From CAIVAT01 sp964473485 (GTDB lineage Bacteria; Bacteroidota; Bacteroidia; Bacteroidales; FEN-979): a stretch of DNA of 64,000 nt. The notes beneath the pieces were generated by a model. The model was given only the letters and a program-made list of their open reading frames with translations, was not told where the DNA came from and searched no databases. Of the stretch, positions 27,025-36,617 are shown one piece after another. Location of the stretch: the NCBI GenBank assembly GCA_964473485.1, contig CAYYPH010000002.1:234884-298883 (forward strand). The letters run 5' to 3'. Position 1 is the stretch's first letter; each line of letters begins with the position of its first letter. The position numbers and the translations under genes are program-made.

Positions 27025-30000
27025 TTACAGTTTTCGCTTGACTTCGATCTGTTCGTATCCTTCAATGATGTCGCCTATCTTGATATCATTGTAGTTTTCG
27101 ATATTCAGACCGCATTCGTAACCCGACAGCACCTCCTTGACATCATCTTTGAACCTTTTGAGTGAGCCCAGGACTCCGGTGTAGACCACGATCCCGTCGC
27201 GGATAACCCGAACCTTGGTATTTCGCGTAACCTTTCCGTCGAGCACCATACATCCGGCCACGGAGCCGACCTTGGTGATCCTGAATACGTCGCGCACTTC
27301 AATGTTGCAGAGGATCTTTTCCTCGATGTCGGGAGATAACATTCCTTCGATGGCGGCCTTGATCTCTTCGATGGCCTGGTAGATGATGGAATAGAGACGG
27401 ATGTCGATCTGCTCCGATTCGGCCAGTTTACGCGCACTCACCGAGGGTCGTACCTGGAAGCCGACAATAACCGCGTTGGATGCGGAAGCCAGCAGGACAT
27501 CAGATTCGGTGATGGCTCCGACCGATTTGTGGATCACATTGACCATCACTTCGGGGGTGGATAGCTTGAGCAGGGAGTCGGAAAGCGCTTCGACCGAACC
27601 GTCGACGTCGCCCTTCACGATGATGTTAAGCTCTTTGAAATCGCCAATGGCGATGCGGCGTCCGATCTCATCGAGGGTGATATGCTTCTGGGTTCTGAGT
27701 CCCTGTTCCCGCTGCAGTTGCAGACGTTTCGTGGCGATCGATTTGGTTTCTTTTTCGTCGGTCATCACGTTGAATCCGTCGCCCGCCTGCGGCGCTCCGT
27801 TGAGACCAAGCATAAGGATCGGCTGCGATGGTCCGGCTTCGCGCATGTGGATGTTGCGTTCGTTGTACATTGCCTTGACCTTTCCGTAGGTGGCGCCGGC
27901 CAGTACGATATCGCCTACATGCAGGGTTCCGTTTTGCACCAATAGTTTGGCGACGTAACCGCGTCCTTTGTCGAGCGATGATTCGATGACGGTTCCTGTG
28001 GCGAGGCGGGTAGGATTGGCTTTGAGGTTCAGGATTTCGGATTCCAGCAGGACTTTTTCCAGCAGCAGATCGATATTGAGACCTGTTTTTGCCGAGATCT
28101 CCTGGGTTTGATATTTACCTCCCCATTCTTCCACCAGGATATTCATCTTGGAGAGCTCTTCGCGGATCTTTTCAGGGTTCGAGTTGGGTTTATCGATTTT
28201 GTTGAAGGCAAAAACGATTGGAACCCCTGCGGCCAGCGCATGATTAATGGCTTCACGGGTCTGCGGCATCACGGTTTCGTCGGCCGCGATGACAATGATC
28301 GCCACGTCGGTTATGCTGGCTCCGCGTGCACGCATGGCCGTGAATGCCTCATGACCAGGCGTATCGAGAAAAGTGATCTTCTTCCCGTTTTCAAGTTTTA
28401 CCTCGTATGCCCCGATATGCTGCGTGATCCCGCCTGCTTCACCAGCCACCACATTCGAACTGCGGATAAAGTCGAGAAGTTTGGTTTTTCCATGATCGAC
28501 ATGTCCCATCACAGTGACGATGGGCGGACGTTCCCTCAGATCGTCAGGATTGTCAGGTTCGTTCTGCCTGATGGCTTCCTGTACCTCAACACTGACAAAT
28601 TCGACCTTCGAGCCAAATTCTTCGGCCACCAGGGTGAGCGTTTCCGCATCAAGCCGCTGATTGATCGACACGAACATGCCAAGCGCCATGCAGGTGGAAA
28701 TGACATCAGTTACCGGTATGTTGAGCATGGAGGCAAGTTCGTTTGCTGTAACAAATTCGGTAACCTTGATGATCTTGCGACCTTCTTCCATGCGTTCCAT
28801 CTCCTCATGCAACTGCTGGCTGATGGCGTCCCTTTTGGCCTTCCTGTACTTGGATGCCTTTGATTTTCCCGCAGGGCTAAGACGGGCAAGCGTTTCTTTT
28901 ATCTGTTTTTCGATATCTTCTTCGGTTACTTCGGGCTTCTGGATATCCCGGTGGTATTTCTTGTCCTTGGCCCCTGCCGGTTTGGCTCCCTGGAACCTTG
29001 GTGTGTCGGCGGCTGGTGCCGCTCCTTCTTCGCCCTGGCGCTTTATGCGTTTACGCTTCTTTTTCTTTGATTTCAGCGTTTCATCCGAAGATGAAGCAAC
29101 AGGCTGGGCCTTCTTTTTCTCGAATTTCTTTGGCTCGGGAAGTACGATCGATCCAAGGATGGTCGGACCTTCGAGTTTGATCCGTTCAGTCGGAATGAAA
29201 TTATCTTCAACGACCGGTGCCGCGGTTTCAGGTTGCGCAACGGGTTTTTCGGCCGGTTCAGCCCTGATCGCTTCTGGTTGAGGTGTCGCTGCTTCAGGTA
29301 ATTCGGCGACCGGTTCGGCTGCCGGTTCTGCAGGTGCAATAAAGGCAGGCTCTGCAACCGGCGCTTGAGTTTCGACTGGAGGCTCTTCCCGCTTCTCCCT
29401 GGATTTTTTTGAAGATTTCTTCTCAAATACCCCCAGGTCGATTTTCCCGAAAATTTTAAGATCAGGTCCGGCTTTGGTATCCGCTTCGGCCGGTAAATGT
29501 TCCGGTTCTTCAGCAGGTTTGACTGCCTCAGGAACGATATCAGGCACAGGCTGAGAAATGGTCGTTTCCTCTTTAACGGTATCGTGCACGGTTGGTGCGG
29601 CAGCGGCAGGTTCAACAGGAACAGGGGGCTCTTCCACAGGCTGTTCAGGAAGGGGTTTCGGGGCTTGTGCGACAGGTTCAGCGGGAGGCTGGGGAGCGAC
29701 AGGCGCAACGGTTTCGGCTGTTTTTGTCTCTTTCGGGGTCTCCTTTGCTACAACCTCTTTGGGTTTTCTGGCTATGTCGACCTGTTTCTTTTCATATTCG
29801 ATGGAAACATTCTTGATAAAGAGCTCGTCCAGTTCTTTTTCACGATCCCTGGAGGCAGATTTTTTATCCTCGATGGTAATGGTTTCGTGGGATGTAAACT
29901 GCAGACCGATCTTTTTTGCTTCTTCCTTTACATGTTTTTCAGAAGCAAACTCTTTCATCAGGGCTGTATACATTTCGGCAGTGAGCTTCGCATTGGGGTC

Positions 30001-30111
30001 CATTTCAACCGGGAAGCCTTTCTTCTGGAGAAAGTCGACCACGGTCTTCACCCCAATGTTAAATTCACGGGCAGCTTTGCTAAGCCTTGTTGTTGTTACG
30101 CCTTCACTCAT
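27025..30111 (-). CDS. infB: Translation initiation factor IF-2
   Basis: A 1028-residue GTPase that recruits initiator tRNA to the 30S subunit. The N-terminal IF2_N domain (1-55) is followed by a long Pro/Ala/Glu-rich linker (~115-310) and a basic stretch with KSKKKKRKRIKRQ near 347. The GTPase has G1 GHVDHGKT (536-543), G3 DTPGHEAF and G4 NKIDKPN. Domains II to IV follow to the end. It is the third gene of the rimP-nusA-infB operon, 19 bp after nusA. The length is typical for Bacteroidetes, which have extended linkers. Confidence 0.97.
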   Translation of the reverse strand: MSEGVTTTRLSKAAREFNIGVKTVVDFLQKKGFPVEMDPNAKLTAEMYTALMKEFASEKHVKEEAKKIGLQFTSHETITIEDKKSASRDREKELDELFIKNVSIEYEKKQVDIARKPKEVVAKETPKETKTAETVAPVAPQPPAEPVAQAPKPLPEQPVEEPPVPVEPAAAAPTVHDTVKEETTISQPVPDIVPEAVKPAEEPEHLPAEADTKAGPDLKIFGKIDLGVFEKKSSKKSREKREEPPVETQAPVAEPAFIAPAEPAAEPVAELPEAATPQPEAIRAEPAEKPVAQPETAAPVVEDNFIPTERIKLEGPTILGSIVLPEPKKFEKKKAQPVASSSDETLKSKKKKRKRIKRQGEEGAAPAADTPRFQGAKPAGAKDKKYHRDIQKPEVTEEDIEKQIKETLARLSPAGKSKASKYRKAKRDAISQQLHEEMERMEEGRKIIKVTEFVTANELASMLNIPVTDVISTCMALGMFVSINQRLDAETLTLVAEEFGSKVEFVSVEVQEAIRQNEPDNPDDLRERPPIVTVMGHVDHGKTKLLDFIRSSNVVAGEAGGITQHIGAYEVKLENGKKITFLDTPGHEAFTAMRARGASITDVAIIVIAADETVMPQTREAINHALAAGVPIVFAFNKIDKPNSNPEKIREELSKMNILVEEWGGKYQTQEISAKTGLNIDLLLEKVLLESEILNLKANPTRLATGTVIESSLDKGRGYVAKLLVQNGTLHVGDIVLAGATYGKVKAMYNERNIHMREAGPSQPILMLGLNGAPQAGDGFNVMTDEKETKSIATKRLQLQREQGLRTQKHITLDEIGRRIAIGDFKELNIIVKGDVDGSVEALSDSLLKLSTPEVMVNVIHKSVGAITESDVLLASASNAVIVGFQVRPSVSARKLAESEQIDIRLYSIIYQAIEEIKAAIEGMLSPDIEEKILCNIEVRDVFRITKVGSVAGCMVLDGKVTRNTKVRVIRDGIVVYTGVLGSLKRFKDDVKEVLSGYECGLNIENYNDIKIGDIIEGYEQIEVKRKL

Positions 30112-30130
30112 TGAGCAAAATTATGATTTA

Positions 30131-31366
30131 TTATTCAAACTCCGCCTTTAAAATACGGATCACCTCATTGATGGTCTCCTCTTCAAGGTCGGTTCGCTTC
30201 ACAAGCTCCTCAATATCAATATCGAGGATGCTTTTAGCGGTGTCGCAGCCAATGGCTTTGAATTCATCGATAATCCACTGATCGATTTCATCGGAGAACT
30301 CCTGCAGGTCGACATCTTCGTTATCGACATCGGTGTCGCGGTATACATCGATTTCATAACCCGTCAGTTTTCCGGCGAGTTTGATATTGAACCCGCCTTT
30401 ACCGATGGCGAGCGAAACCTGGTCGGGTTTCATATAAACGTCGGCTCTCTTTTCCTCTTCAATGATCACTATTGAGGAAACTTTTGCAGGACTAAGTGCC
30501 CGCTGGATGAAAAGGGAGGGATTGGTGGTGAAATTGATTACATCGATGTTCTCATTCTTTAATTCGCGAACGATTCCATGGATGCGGCTGCCCTTCATAC
30601 CGACGCAGGCGCCAACCGGATCGATCCGGTCATCATACGATTCCACCGCAATTTTTGCCCGTTCGCCGGGAACCCTGACAATTTTTCTGATGTTGATAAG
30701 CCCGTCGTAAACTTCGGGAACCTCCGATTCAAAGAGTCTTTCAAGAAATGCCTCCGAAGTCCTGGAAAGAATGATCACCGGGTTGTTGTTTTTCATTTCA
30801 ACCCTTGAAACGACGGCCCTGATCGAGTCGCCTTTACGGTAAAAGTCGGTCGGGATCTGCTCCGATTTGGGAAGCAGCAACTCGATGCCTTCGTCGTCAA
30901 GAACTAGTATCTCCTTCTTCCACACCTGGTAAACTTCGCCGGCTATGATCTCCCCGATTTTCTCACGGTACTTGGTATACACGTTGTTTTTTTCGTATTC
31001 CTGGATTTTTGAGATCAGGTTCTGACGGATGGCCAGGATCTCACGGCGGCCGAAACTGCCGAGTCTGATCTCTTCTGAAAGTTCCTCTCCTACTTCAAAA
31101 TCGGGTTCGATCTTGATCGCTTCCGAAAGAGCGACCTGCGTATTCTCATCTTCCACTTCACCATCTTCAACGATGGTCCTGGAACGGAAAATTTCAAGGT
31201 CCCCCTTATCAATGTTAACAATGATATCGAAATTATCTGCCGATCCGAATCTTTTTGTCAGCATATGCTTGAATACATCCTCGAGGATGCGCATCATGGT
31301 TTCCCGGTCAATATTCTTGAATTCTTTGAATTCCGAAAAGGTTTCGACTAAATTCAACTGTTCCAT
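30131..31366 (-). CDS. nusA: Transcription termination/antitermination factor NusA
   Basis: A 411-residue RNA polymerase-binding factor. The N-terminal polymerase-binding domain covers about residues 1-125. An S1 domain follows (GEIIAGEVYQVWKKEILVL), then KH domains with EVPEVYDGLINIRKIVRVPGERAKIAV and VGACVGMKGSRIHGIVREL. The second KH domain includes QVSLAIGKGGFNIKLA. The tail is acidic. It sits 12 bp downstream of rimP and 19 bp upstream of infB, the usual conserved order. Confidence 0.95.
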   Translation of the reverse strand: MEQLNLVETFSEFKEFKNIDRETMMRILEDVFKHMLTKRFGSADNFDIIVNIDKGDLEIFRSRTIVEDGEVEDENTQVALSEAIKIEPDFEVGEELSEEIRLGSFGRREILAIRQNLISKIQEYEKNNVYTKYREKIGEIIAGEVYQVWKKEILVLDDEGIELLLPKSEQIPTDFYRKGDSIRAVVSRVEMKNNNPVIILSRTSEAFLERLFESEVPEVYDGLINIRKIVRVPGERAKIAVESYDDRIDPVGACVGMKGSRIHGIVRELKNENIDVINFTTNPSLFIQRALSPAKVSSIVIIEEEKRADVYMKPDQVSLAIGKGGFNIKLAGKLTGYEIDVYRDTDVDNEDVDLQEFSDEIDQWIIDEFKAIGCDTAKSILDIDIEELVKRTDLEEETINEVIRILKAEFE

Positions 31367-31378
31367 TGTTTCTAAATA

Positions 31379-31834
31379 CTATGATTTAAACGTTATTATT
31401 TCTTTGGCGGATTTTATTTCTTCAAAATCCACGGTAAACGGAATGTTTTCGGTGTTTTGTTTTTTTTGTTTTTTCGATTCCATGAAAGTGAGCAAAGAAC
31501 CGTTGATGCCTGTCAACACGGCATTCATCCGCGTTCCGGATTTGAGTACGATATCAAGTTCCCGGTTCAGGTTTTTGCTGAACTGCCGGAGGAGTTTAAG
31601 TGGTTTATCGATACCTGCGGAAGAGACAGTCAGGTCGAAATCGTTGTTGTCGCGATCGAGTTTTTCTTCGAGAAACCGGTTCATGTCACGGCATACTTCA
31701 ACGGTAACGCGCTGATCGCCATCAATAAAAACAGCAATTTTGCCAGCAGGTTTCACCGTGACTTCAACCAGGAAATAGGGGGTGCCCGATAAAAACGCTT
31801 CGCAATATTCCGTAACGGTTTGTTCTGTAATCAT
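31379..31834 (-). CDS. rimP: Ribosome maturation factor RimP
   Basis: A 151-residue factor for 30S subunit maturation. Start taken at the Met at 31834 (MITEQTVTEYCEAFL), which gives the expected family length; the upstream extension to 31876 encodes an unlike sequence. The first domain (residues 1-75) contains PYFLVEVTVKPAGKIAVFIDGD and the following DLTVSSAGIDKPLKLLRQF is a strong RimP signature. First gene of the rimP-nusA-infB operon, driven by a good promoter at 31894-31923. Confidence 0.92.
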   Translation of the reverse strand: MITEQTVTEYCEAFLSGTPYFLVEVTVKPAGKIAVFIDGDQRVTVEVCRDMNRFLEEKLDRDNNDFDLTVSSAGIDKPLKLLRQFSKNLNRELDIVLKSGTRMNAVLTGINGSLLTFMESKKQKKQNTENIPFTVDFEEIKSAKEIITFKS

Positions 31835-31893
31835 TTTATCATTAATAAAACAGGGGACTGCCGCCCCCCGTGTCATTCATTATAAATCGCATG

Positions 31894-31923
31894 CAAAGGT
31901 AATCAATATTTTGATATTACAAA
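31894..31923 (-). promoter_or_regulatory. Bacteroidetes-type promoter of the rimP-nusA-infB operon
   Basis: -7 box TACCTTTG (complement of 31894-31901) and -33 box TTTG (complement of 31920-31923) with an 18-nt spacer; leader of about 55 nt to rimP. Confidence 0.7.
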
Positions 31924-31955
31924 CATTTTCTTGCCGCATCAGGGATAAAACAGAA

Positions 31956-31983
31956 ATCCCGGCCATTCAGGAACAGCCGGGAT
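31956..31983 (-). terminator. Intrinsic terminator after the small exported protein gene
   Basis: Eight-bp stem ATCCCGGC/GCCGGGAT (31956-31963 with 31976-31983) and 12-nt loop, followed on the minus strand by TTCTGTTTTAT. Confidence 0.65.
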
Positions 31984-32013
31984 GAAAGTGTATCAGAGTT
32001 GAAGGGCAGTTTT

Positions 32014-32409
32014 TCAGTCGTTAAACTCGGCAAATTCAGGTGCTTTCGGAGCGATCAGCATCAAATCAGTATCAGCAGTTTCAGGAGCGTCTTCAAAACC
32101 GGCAGTGTAGCCTGTTGCGGGTGCCAGTTTTTCAATGTTTACAAAATCCAGCGGGATCTCTTCAAAATCTGCTACTTCCGGAGTGACCGGAGTGAGCCGT
32201 GCAACATCGATCGCGGGTTCGGCAACTGCCTCATGACCGTCAGCAAAGGGAGAAAAATGTATCAGTGAGGGTGCAAGTTTTTCAATGTCAATAATCAGTT
32301 CGATCATGATGGATTCAGGTTTTACAGCCTTTTTTTTCGGACTGAAAGCATGTGATGCGGCAGTGAGCGAAAGGAGAAAGGCGGCTAAAAGAATCAATCT
32401 TGTTTTCAT
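32014..32409 (-). CDS. Small acidic exported protein of unknown function
   Basis: A 131-residue protein when started at the Met at 32409 (MKTRLILLAAFLLSLTAASHAF), which gives a clean signal peptide. The longer open frame to 32670 runs antisense through tRNA-Gln and is not credible. The mature part is acidic and contains a degenerate duplicated segment (IDIEKLAPS and VNIEKLAPATGY, roughly 50-60 residues apart). No known domain was recognised. It lies 137 bp downstream of tRNA-Gln on the same strand with no obvious terminator between, so it may be read from the tRNA promoter. A terminator follows it. Might be lineage-restricted. Confidence 0.6.
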   Translation of the reverse strand: MKTRLILLAAFLLSLTAASHAFSPKKKAVKPESIMIELIIDIEKLAPSLIHFSPFADGHEAVAEPAIDVARLTPVTPEVADFEEIPLDFVNIEKLAPATGYTAGFEDAPETADTDLMLIAPKAPEFAEFND

Positions 32410-32546
32410 GGTGTTTTTTTGGTTTTTTGATTGTTTTCGGCAATGTGACGGCAGCCGGGGGCATATGTTACATCCCTCTGGCCGGATTGCTGAATAAAAT
32501 CGATGAAACCGGGAATTGGACCGTTGAAAGAATTCGCGGGGTTTTG

Positions 32547-32617
32547 TTGACCCACCAGGATTCGAACCTAGACCAAGAGAACCAAAATCTCTTGTGCTGC
32601 CATTACACCATGGGTCA
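32547..32617 (-). tRNA. tRNA-Gln (anticodon TTG)
   Basis: A 71-nt cloverleaf: acceptor TGACCCA/TGGGTCA, D arm GTGT/GCAC, anticodon stem AGAGA/TCTCT with loop TTTTGGT (anticodon TTG), T stem CTAGG/CCTGG and loop TTCGAAT. The discriminator is A; the CCA end is not encoded, unlike tRNA-Val in this window. Confidence 0.95.
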
Positions 32618-32640
32618 GGGTGTATGCGGAATTGCGGGCG

Positions 32641-32673
32641 CAAAGGTAGTAAATATTTTTCCTTCTGCACAAA
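32641..32673 (-). promoter_or_regulatory. Bacteroidetes-type promoter of tRNA-Gln
   Basis: -7 box TACCTTTG (complement of 32641-32648) and -33 box TTTG (complement of 32670-32673) with a 21-nt spacer; 23 bases before the mature 5' end. Confidence 0.65.
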
Positions 32674-32717
32674 ATTTGTACCTTCGCATGCAATTTGATT
32701 GCCGTAACCTGTTTCAC

Positions 32718-35700
32718 ATGAAGAAATTTAAAACACTGAACAACATTTTTGGCTGGGTCACTTTTGCCATTGCAACCATCGTTTATTTTCTCACCATTGA
32801 GCCCACCGCCAGCTGGTGGGATTGCGGGGAATATATCGCAACGGCCTTCAAGTTGCAGGTTGGTCACCCCCCCGGGGCGCCGCTTTTCCAGATGATCGGA
32901 AGGTTTTTCTCACTGTTTGCGTTCGGTGATGTAACCCATGTGGCCATGATGGTCAATATCATGTCGGCCCTCTCCAGCTCCTTCACGATCCTCTTCCTTT
33001 TCTGGACCATCGTGCTGTTTGCCAAAAAGATCGTAGCCCCTTCGGGCGAAATGACAGAAGGACAGATGTACACCGTTTTTGCAGCGGCATTCATCGGTGC
33101 TCTGGCTTATACTTTCAGCGACACATTCTGGTTTTCGGCGGTTGAAGGCGAGGTGTACGCCATGTCGTCATTCTTCACGGCTATCTCTTTCTGGGCCATT
33201 CTGAAATGGGAGTCGGTGGCCGACGAACAGCATTCGTACCGCTGGCTGGTGCTGATTGCTTTTCTCATGGGCCTGGCCATCGGGGTTCACCTCCTGAACC
33301 TGCTGGTGATCCCTGCTACCTGCATGGTCTACTACTATAAGAAATATAAGCCGACCAAAACCGGGATGCTGATCACTTTCGTGGTTTCCATCCTGATACT
33401 GGCGTTTATCATGTTCATTATCATTCCATGGCTCGTAGAGCTGTCGGGAAAGTTTGAACTGTTATTCGTAAATACCTTTGGATTGCCTTTCAATACCGGG
33501 ACCATCTTTTACTTCGTTCTTCTGATCGGGCTGATTATCTGGGGTCTTCATTTTACCCGCCGCCGGGGAATGGTTGTGCTCAATACCGTGATCCTATCCC
33601 TTACCTTTATCCTGATCGGTTATTCCTCGTTTATCATGCTTGTGATCAGGGCGAATGCGAACACCCCCATCAATGAGAACGCCCCAAAGGATGCCGTCAG
33701 CCTGCTTTCGTACCTGAACCGCGAACAATACGGAGATTTTCCGATCTTCTACGGCCAGTATTACAACGCACCCATTGTCGATTACGCCGACGGTAAGCCT
33801 GTTTACCAACGGGATGACAAATCGGGCAAATATGTTGTCATTGATTCACGCAAGGGAACCTTACCGGTCTGGGATCCTCAGTTCACCACGATCTTCCCGC
33901 GAATGTGGAGCAACCAGCGTAAGGGATCGGCCGAATTTTACAAAAAATGGGGAGGCGAAGGCGTCCCGATCGAGGTTCAGACCGAGGACGGCAAGACAAA
34001 AACCCTGAACCGGCCAACGTTCGGAGAGAACCTTAAGTATTTTTTCAGTTACCAGATAGGGCATATGTACATACGCTATTTCATGTGGAATTTTGCCGGA
34101 CGGCAAAATGATGTGCAGGGATTTGGCGGTATCGAGGACGGTAACTGGATAAGCGGCATTCCTTTCCTGGATAAGATGAGGCTTGGGCATGACCAGACAA
34201 ACCTTCCAGACAGCAAACAGAACAGGGCCTCCAACAAATATTACATGCTGCCGCTGCTGCTTGGGCTGATCGGGTTTTTCTTTCATGCCAACAGGGATTA
34301 CAAGGGGACCATGATCATTTCACTTTTGTTCATCATGACAGGTCTGGCCATTGTCGTTTACCTGAATCAGCAGCCATACGAGCCCCGTGAGCGGGATTAT
34401 GCCTATGCCGCGTCGTTTTACGCGTTTGCAATCTGGATCGGCCTGGGTGTCATTGCACTGATAGAAACGCTCAGGAAAAAGCTCAGCGAGAAACTCTCGG
34501 TAATCCTGGTATTTGTGGCTACACTTTTCCTGGTCCCCGGCATCATGGCCAAGGAGAACTGGGATGACCACGACCGCAGCGGAAAATACGCCTGCCGCGA
34601 TTTTGCAGCCAGTTATCTCAGATCATGCGATCCGCAGGGAATCCTTTTTACCAACGGGGATAACGATACTTTCCCGTTGTGGTATGCCCAGGAGGTGGAG
34701 GGTATCGGTACCGATGTCAGGGTGGTCAACCTGATGCTGGCCTCAGGACCCTGGTATATCAACCAGATGTATCATAAAACCTATGAATCGGAGCCCATCC
34801 GGTTCACGCTTCGTCAGGATCAGTATCAGCAGGGAACCAACGATATCCTGCCCTATTATGATATCGGGTTGAAGGGTTACGTTGAGTTGAAGGACATGAT
34901 TGAGTTCATCAGGAGCGACAATCCGCAGACTTACCTGACGCTGAGCAATGGTGAAAGGATGAAGTTCTTTCCGTCAAAGAAGGTGAAGCTCACCGTCGAT
35001 TCGGCGGCTTGTGTGAAATACGGCATTGTTCCGGCACATCTGCGCGGCAAGATGGTCGACACCATTTACTGGACCATCCGGTCGAACCAGCTTTATAAAA
35101 ATGACCTTATGCTTCTCGACCTGGTTGCTACCAATGCCTGGTCAAGGCCCATCTATTTTGCTGCCCCCTCGAGTGTGAGCCATTGCATGCCGCTTGAAGA
35201 GTACTGCTCGGTGCAGGGATGGGTTTATAAATTCATGCCCGTCAAAGCCGATTCCATTGATTACATCCAGGGTATGGGAGGCGTCGACGCCACCATTTCC
35301 TACGACATCCTGAAAAACCGATGTGCATGGGGAAATCTTGACGATCCCCATGTATATGTCGACCCCGAAAGCCTTAACAATTCGGTACGGCCAAAGACCA
35401 ACCTCATGCGGGTAGCACAGTCGCTGGAGTTCAGGGGAGAGAAAGAGAAGGCGGTGGAGATGCTTGATATTTATATCAAAAACTTCCCCGATTCGAAGAT
35501 ACCGTTTGATATGTATATGCTTCCCTTCGTGGATATTTATTACAGGGCCGGAGCGACCGATAAGGCGAATAAACTTGCGGAGCGCCTGGTGGAGATTTAT
35601 GCACAGAACATCGACTACTACTACAGTTATGCTCCAGAAAACCGTTCGTATTTCGATCAGGAGATACACACTTCTCTCGATATCATCAGGAGGCTCAGCA

Positions 35701-35783
35701 TGGTAACATCGGCGAACGGGCAGACCCAACTTTCGGCGAAAATGGATACCATATTCAATAATAAGCTCAGGCTCTTTGAATAA
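32718..35783 (+). CDS. DUF2723 / GT117 family membrane protein
   Basis: A 1021-residue integral membrane protein of the DUF2723 family, grouped with GT-C-type glycosyltransferases. Start chosen at 32718 (MKKFKTLNNIFGWVTF); the longer frame to 32400 overlaps tRNA-Gln. The N-terminal signature WWDCGEYIATAFKLQVGHPP (residues 34-53) holds the acidic residues expected near the active site. About ten to twelve membrane segments fill the first ~600 residues. The soluble C-terminal part contains NGDNDTFPLWYAQEVEGI and TPR-like sequence near 900. Members probably transfer sugars from lipid carriers to exported proteins; this is family inference. A near-match -7 box (TACCTTCG, 32679-32686) lies upstream. 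Confidence 0.88.
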   Translation: MKKFKTLNNIFGWVTFAIATIVYFLTIEPTASWWDCGEYIATAFKLQVGHPPGAPLFQMIGRFFSLFAFGDVTHVAMMVNIMSALSSSFTILFLFWTIVLFAKKIVAPSGEMTEGQMYTVFAAAFIGALAYTFSDTFWFSAVEGEVYAMSSFFTAISFWAILKWESVADEQHSYRWLVLIAFLMGLAIGVHLLNLLVIPATCMVYYYKKYKPTKTGMLITFVVSILILAFIMFIIIPWLVELSGKFELLFVNTFGLPFNTGTIFYFVLLIGLIIWGLHFTRRRGMVVLNTVILSLTFILIGYSSFIMLVIRANANTPINENAPKDAVSLLSYLNREQYGDFPIFYGQYYNAPIVDYADGKPVYQRDDKSGKYVVIDSRKGTLPVWDPQFTTIFPRMWSNQRKGSAEFYKKWGGEGVPIEVQTEDGKTKTLNRPTFGENLKYFFSYQIGHMYIRYFMWNFAGRQNDVQGFGGIEDGNWISGIPFLDKMRLGHDQTNLPDSKQNRASNKYYMLPLLLGLIGFFFHANRDYKGTMIISLLFIMTGLAIVVYLNQQPYEPRERDYAYAASFYAFAIWIGLGVIALIETLRKKLSEKLSVILVFVATLFLVPGIMAKENWDDHDRSGKYACRDFAASYLRSCDPQGILFTNGDNDTFPLWYAQEVEGIGTDVRVVNLMLASGPWYINQMYHKTYESEPIRFTLRQDQYQQGTNDILPYYDIGLKGYVELKDMIEFIRSDNPQTYLTLSNGERMKFFPSKKVKLTVDSAACVKYGIVPAHLRGKMVDTIYWTIRSNQLYKNDLMLLDLVATNAWSRPIYFAAPSSVSHCMPLEEYCSVQGWVYKFMPVKADSIDYIQGMGGVDATISYDILKNRCAWGNLDDPHVYVDPESLNNSVRPKTNLMRVAQSLEFRGEKEKAVEMLDIYIKNFPDSKIPFDMYMLPFVDIYYRAGATDKANKLAERLVEIYAQNIDYYYSYAPENRSYFDQEIHTSLDIIRRLSMVTSANGQTQLSAKMDTIFNNKLRLFE

Positions 35784-35795
35784 ACTGTTTTTTTT

Positions 35796-36617
35796 ATGAT
35801 CGCGTACATAACCTGGAACCCTGATCCCGAGATCTTCAGTGTCGGTAGTTTTGCCGTGCGATGGTACGGACTGTTCTTTGCCCTCTCTTTTTTCTTCGGC
35901 TACCTGATCATGCTTCAGTTCTTTAAGCGCGAAGGGGTGCCTGTGAAATTGCTTGATGAGCTCACTACTTATATGATCATCGGCACCATCGTCGGGGCCC
36001 GTCTCGGACACGTCTTTTTTTATGAGCCCTCATGGTATCTTCAGCACCCTTTGAAGATTCTGGAGGTGTGGGAAGGCGGACTGGCGAGCCACGGGGCGGC
36101 CATCGGGATCATCCTTGCACTGATCATTTTTTCAAGGGTCAGGAAAAAGCCCTTTCTGTGGGTGATCGACCGCATCGTGATCGTGGTGGCTTTAGCCGGA
36201 TTTTTGATCAGAATGGGGAACCTGATGAATTCAGAAATATACGGTCTCCCGACCTCGCTTCCATGGGGGTTCAGATTCCTGCGTTCCTCGTCGCCCGAAG
36301 AGGGGCTGGTACCGCGTCATCCGACCCAGATCTACGAAGCCCTCTCATACCTGGTGATCTTTGGTTATCTGCTCTGGTATTACTACCGGAAACAAGGAAA
36401 ACCATCGCATGGTTACCTGTTCGGGATGTTCCTGATACTCATCTTCGGTGTGCGTTTTATCATCGAGTTCATTAAGGAACCCCAGGTTGGATTTGAACAG
36501 GGCCTGACCCTGAACATGGGGCAGTTACTTTCCATTCCTTTTGTGGTAACCGGGATTGTTCTGGTTTACCTGGCATTGCACAGGAACAAAACGCCGGAAG
36601 GTAAAAAAGCCGGTTAG
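35796..36617 (+). CDS. lgt: Prolipoprotein diacylglyceryl transferase
   Basis: A 273-residue inner-membrane enzyme that attaches diacylglycerol to the lipobox Cys of lipoproteins. About seven membrane segments. The family motifs are present: WEGGLASHGAAIG (near 90-103) with the catalytic His, RMGNLMNSEIYG (144-155) with the phosphatidylglycerol-binding Arg, and HPTQIYEALSYL. It sits 12 bp after the DUF2723 gene. Its stop codon overlaps that of the convergent glycosyltransferase-like gene by four bases (36614-36617). Confidence 0.95.
   Translation: MIAYITWNPDPEIFSVGSFAVRWYGLFFALSFFFGYLIMLQFFKREGVPVKLLDELTTYMIIGTIVGARLGHVFFYEPSWYLQHPLKILEVWEGGLASHGAAIGIILALIIFSRVRKKPFLWVIDRIVIVVALAGFLIRMGNLMNSEIYGLPTSLPWGFRFLRSSSPEEGLVPRHPTQIYEALSYLVIFGYLLWYYYRKQGKPSHGYLFGMFLILIFGVRFIIEFIKEPQVGFEQGLTLNMGQLLSIPFVVTGIVLVYLALHRNKTPEGKKAG

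Noticed and set aside
29073..29708. Open frames of 200 or so codons opposite or beside the IF-2 linker
   Set aside because: They are shadows of the Pro/Ala/Glu-rich, GC-biased linker of infB and have no recognisable domains.
32410..32670. N-terminal extension of the small exported protein
   Set aside because: It would read through tRNA-Gln; a signal peptide starts at the internal Met at 32409.
32400..32717. Upstream extension of the DUF2723 gene
   Set aside because: It reads antisense to tRNA-Gln; the family N-terminus starts at 32718.
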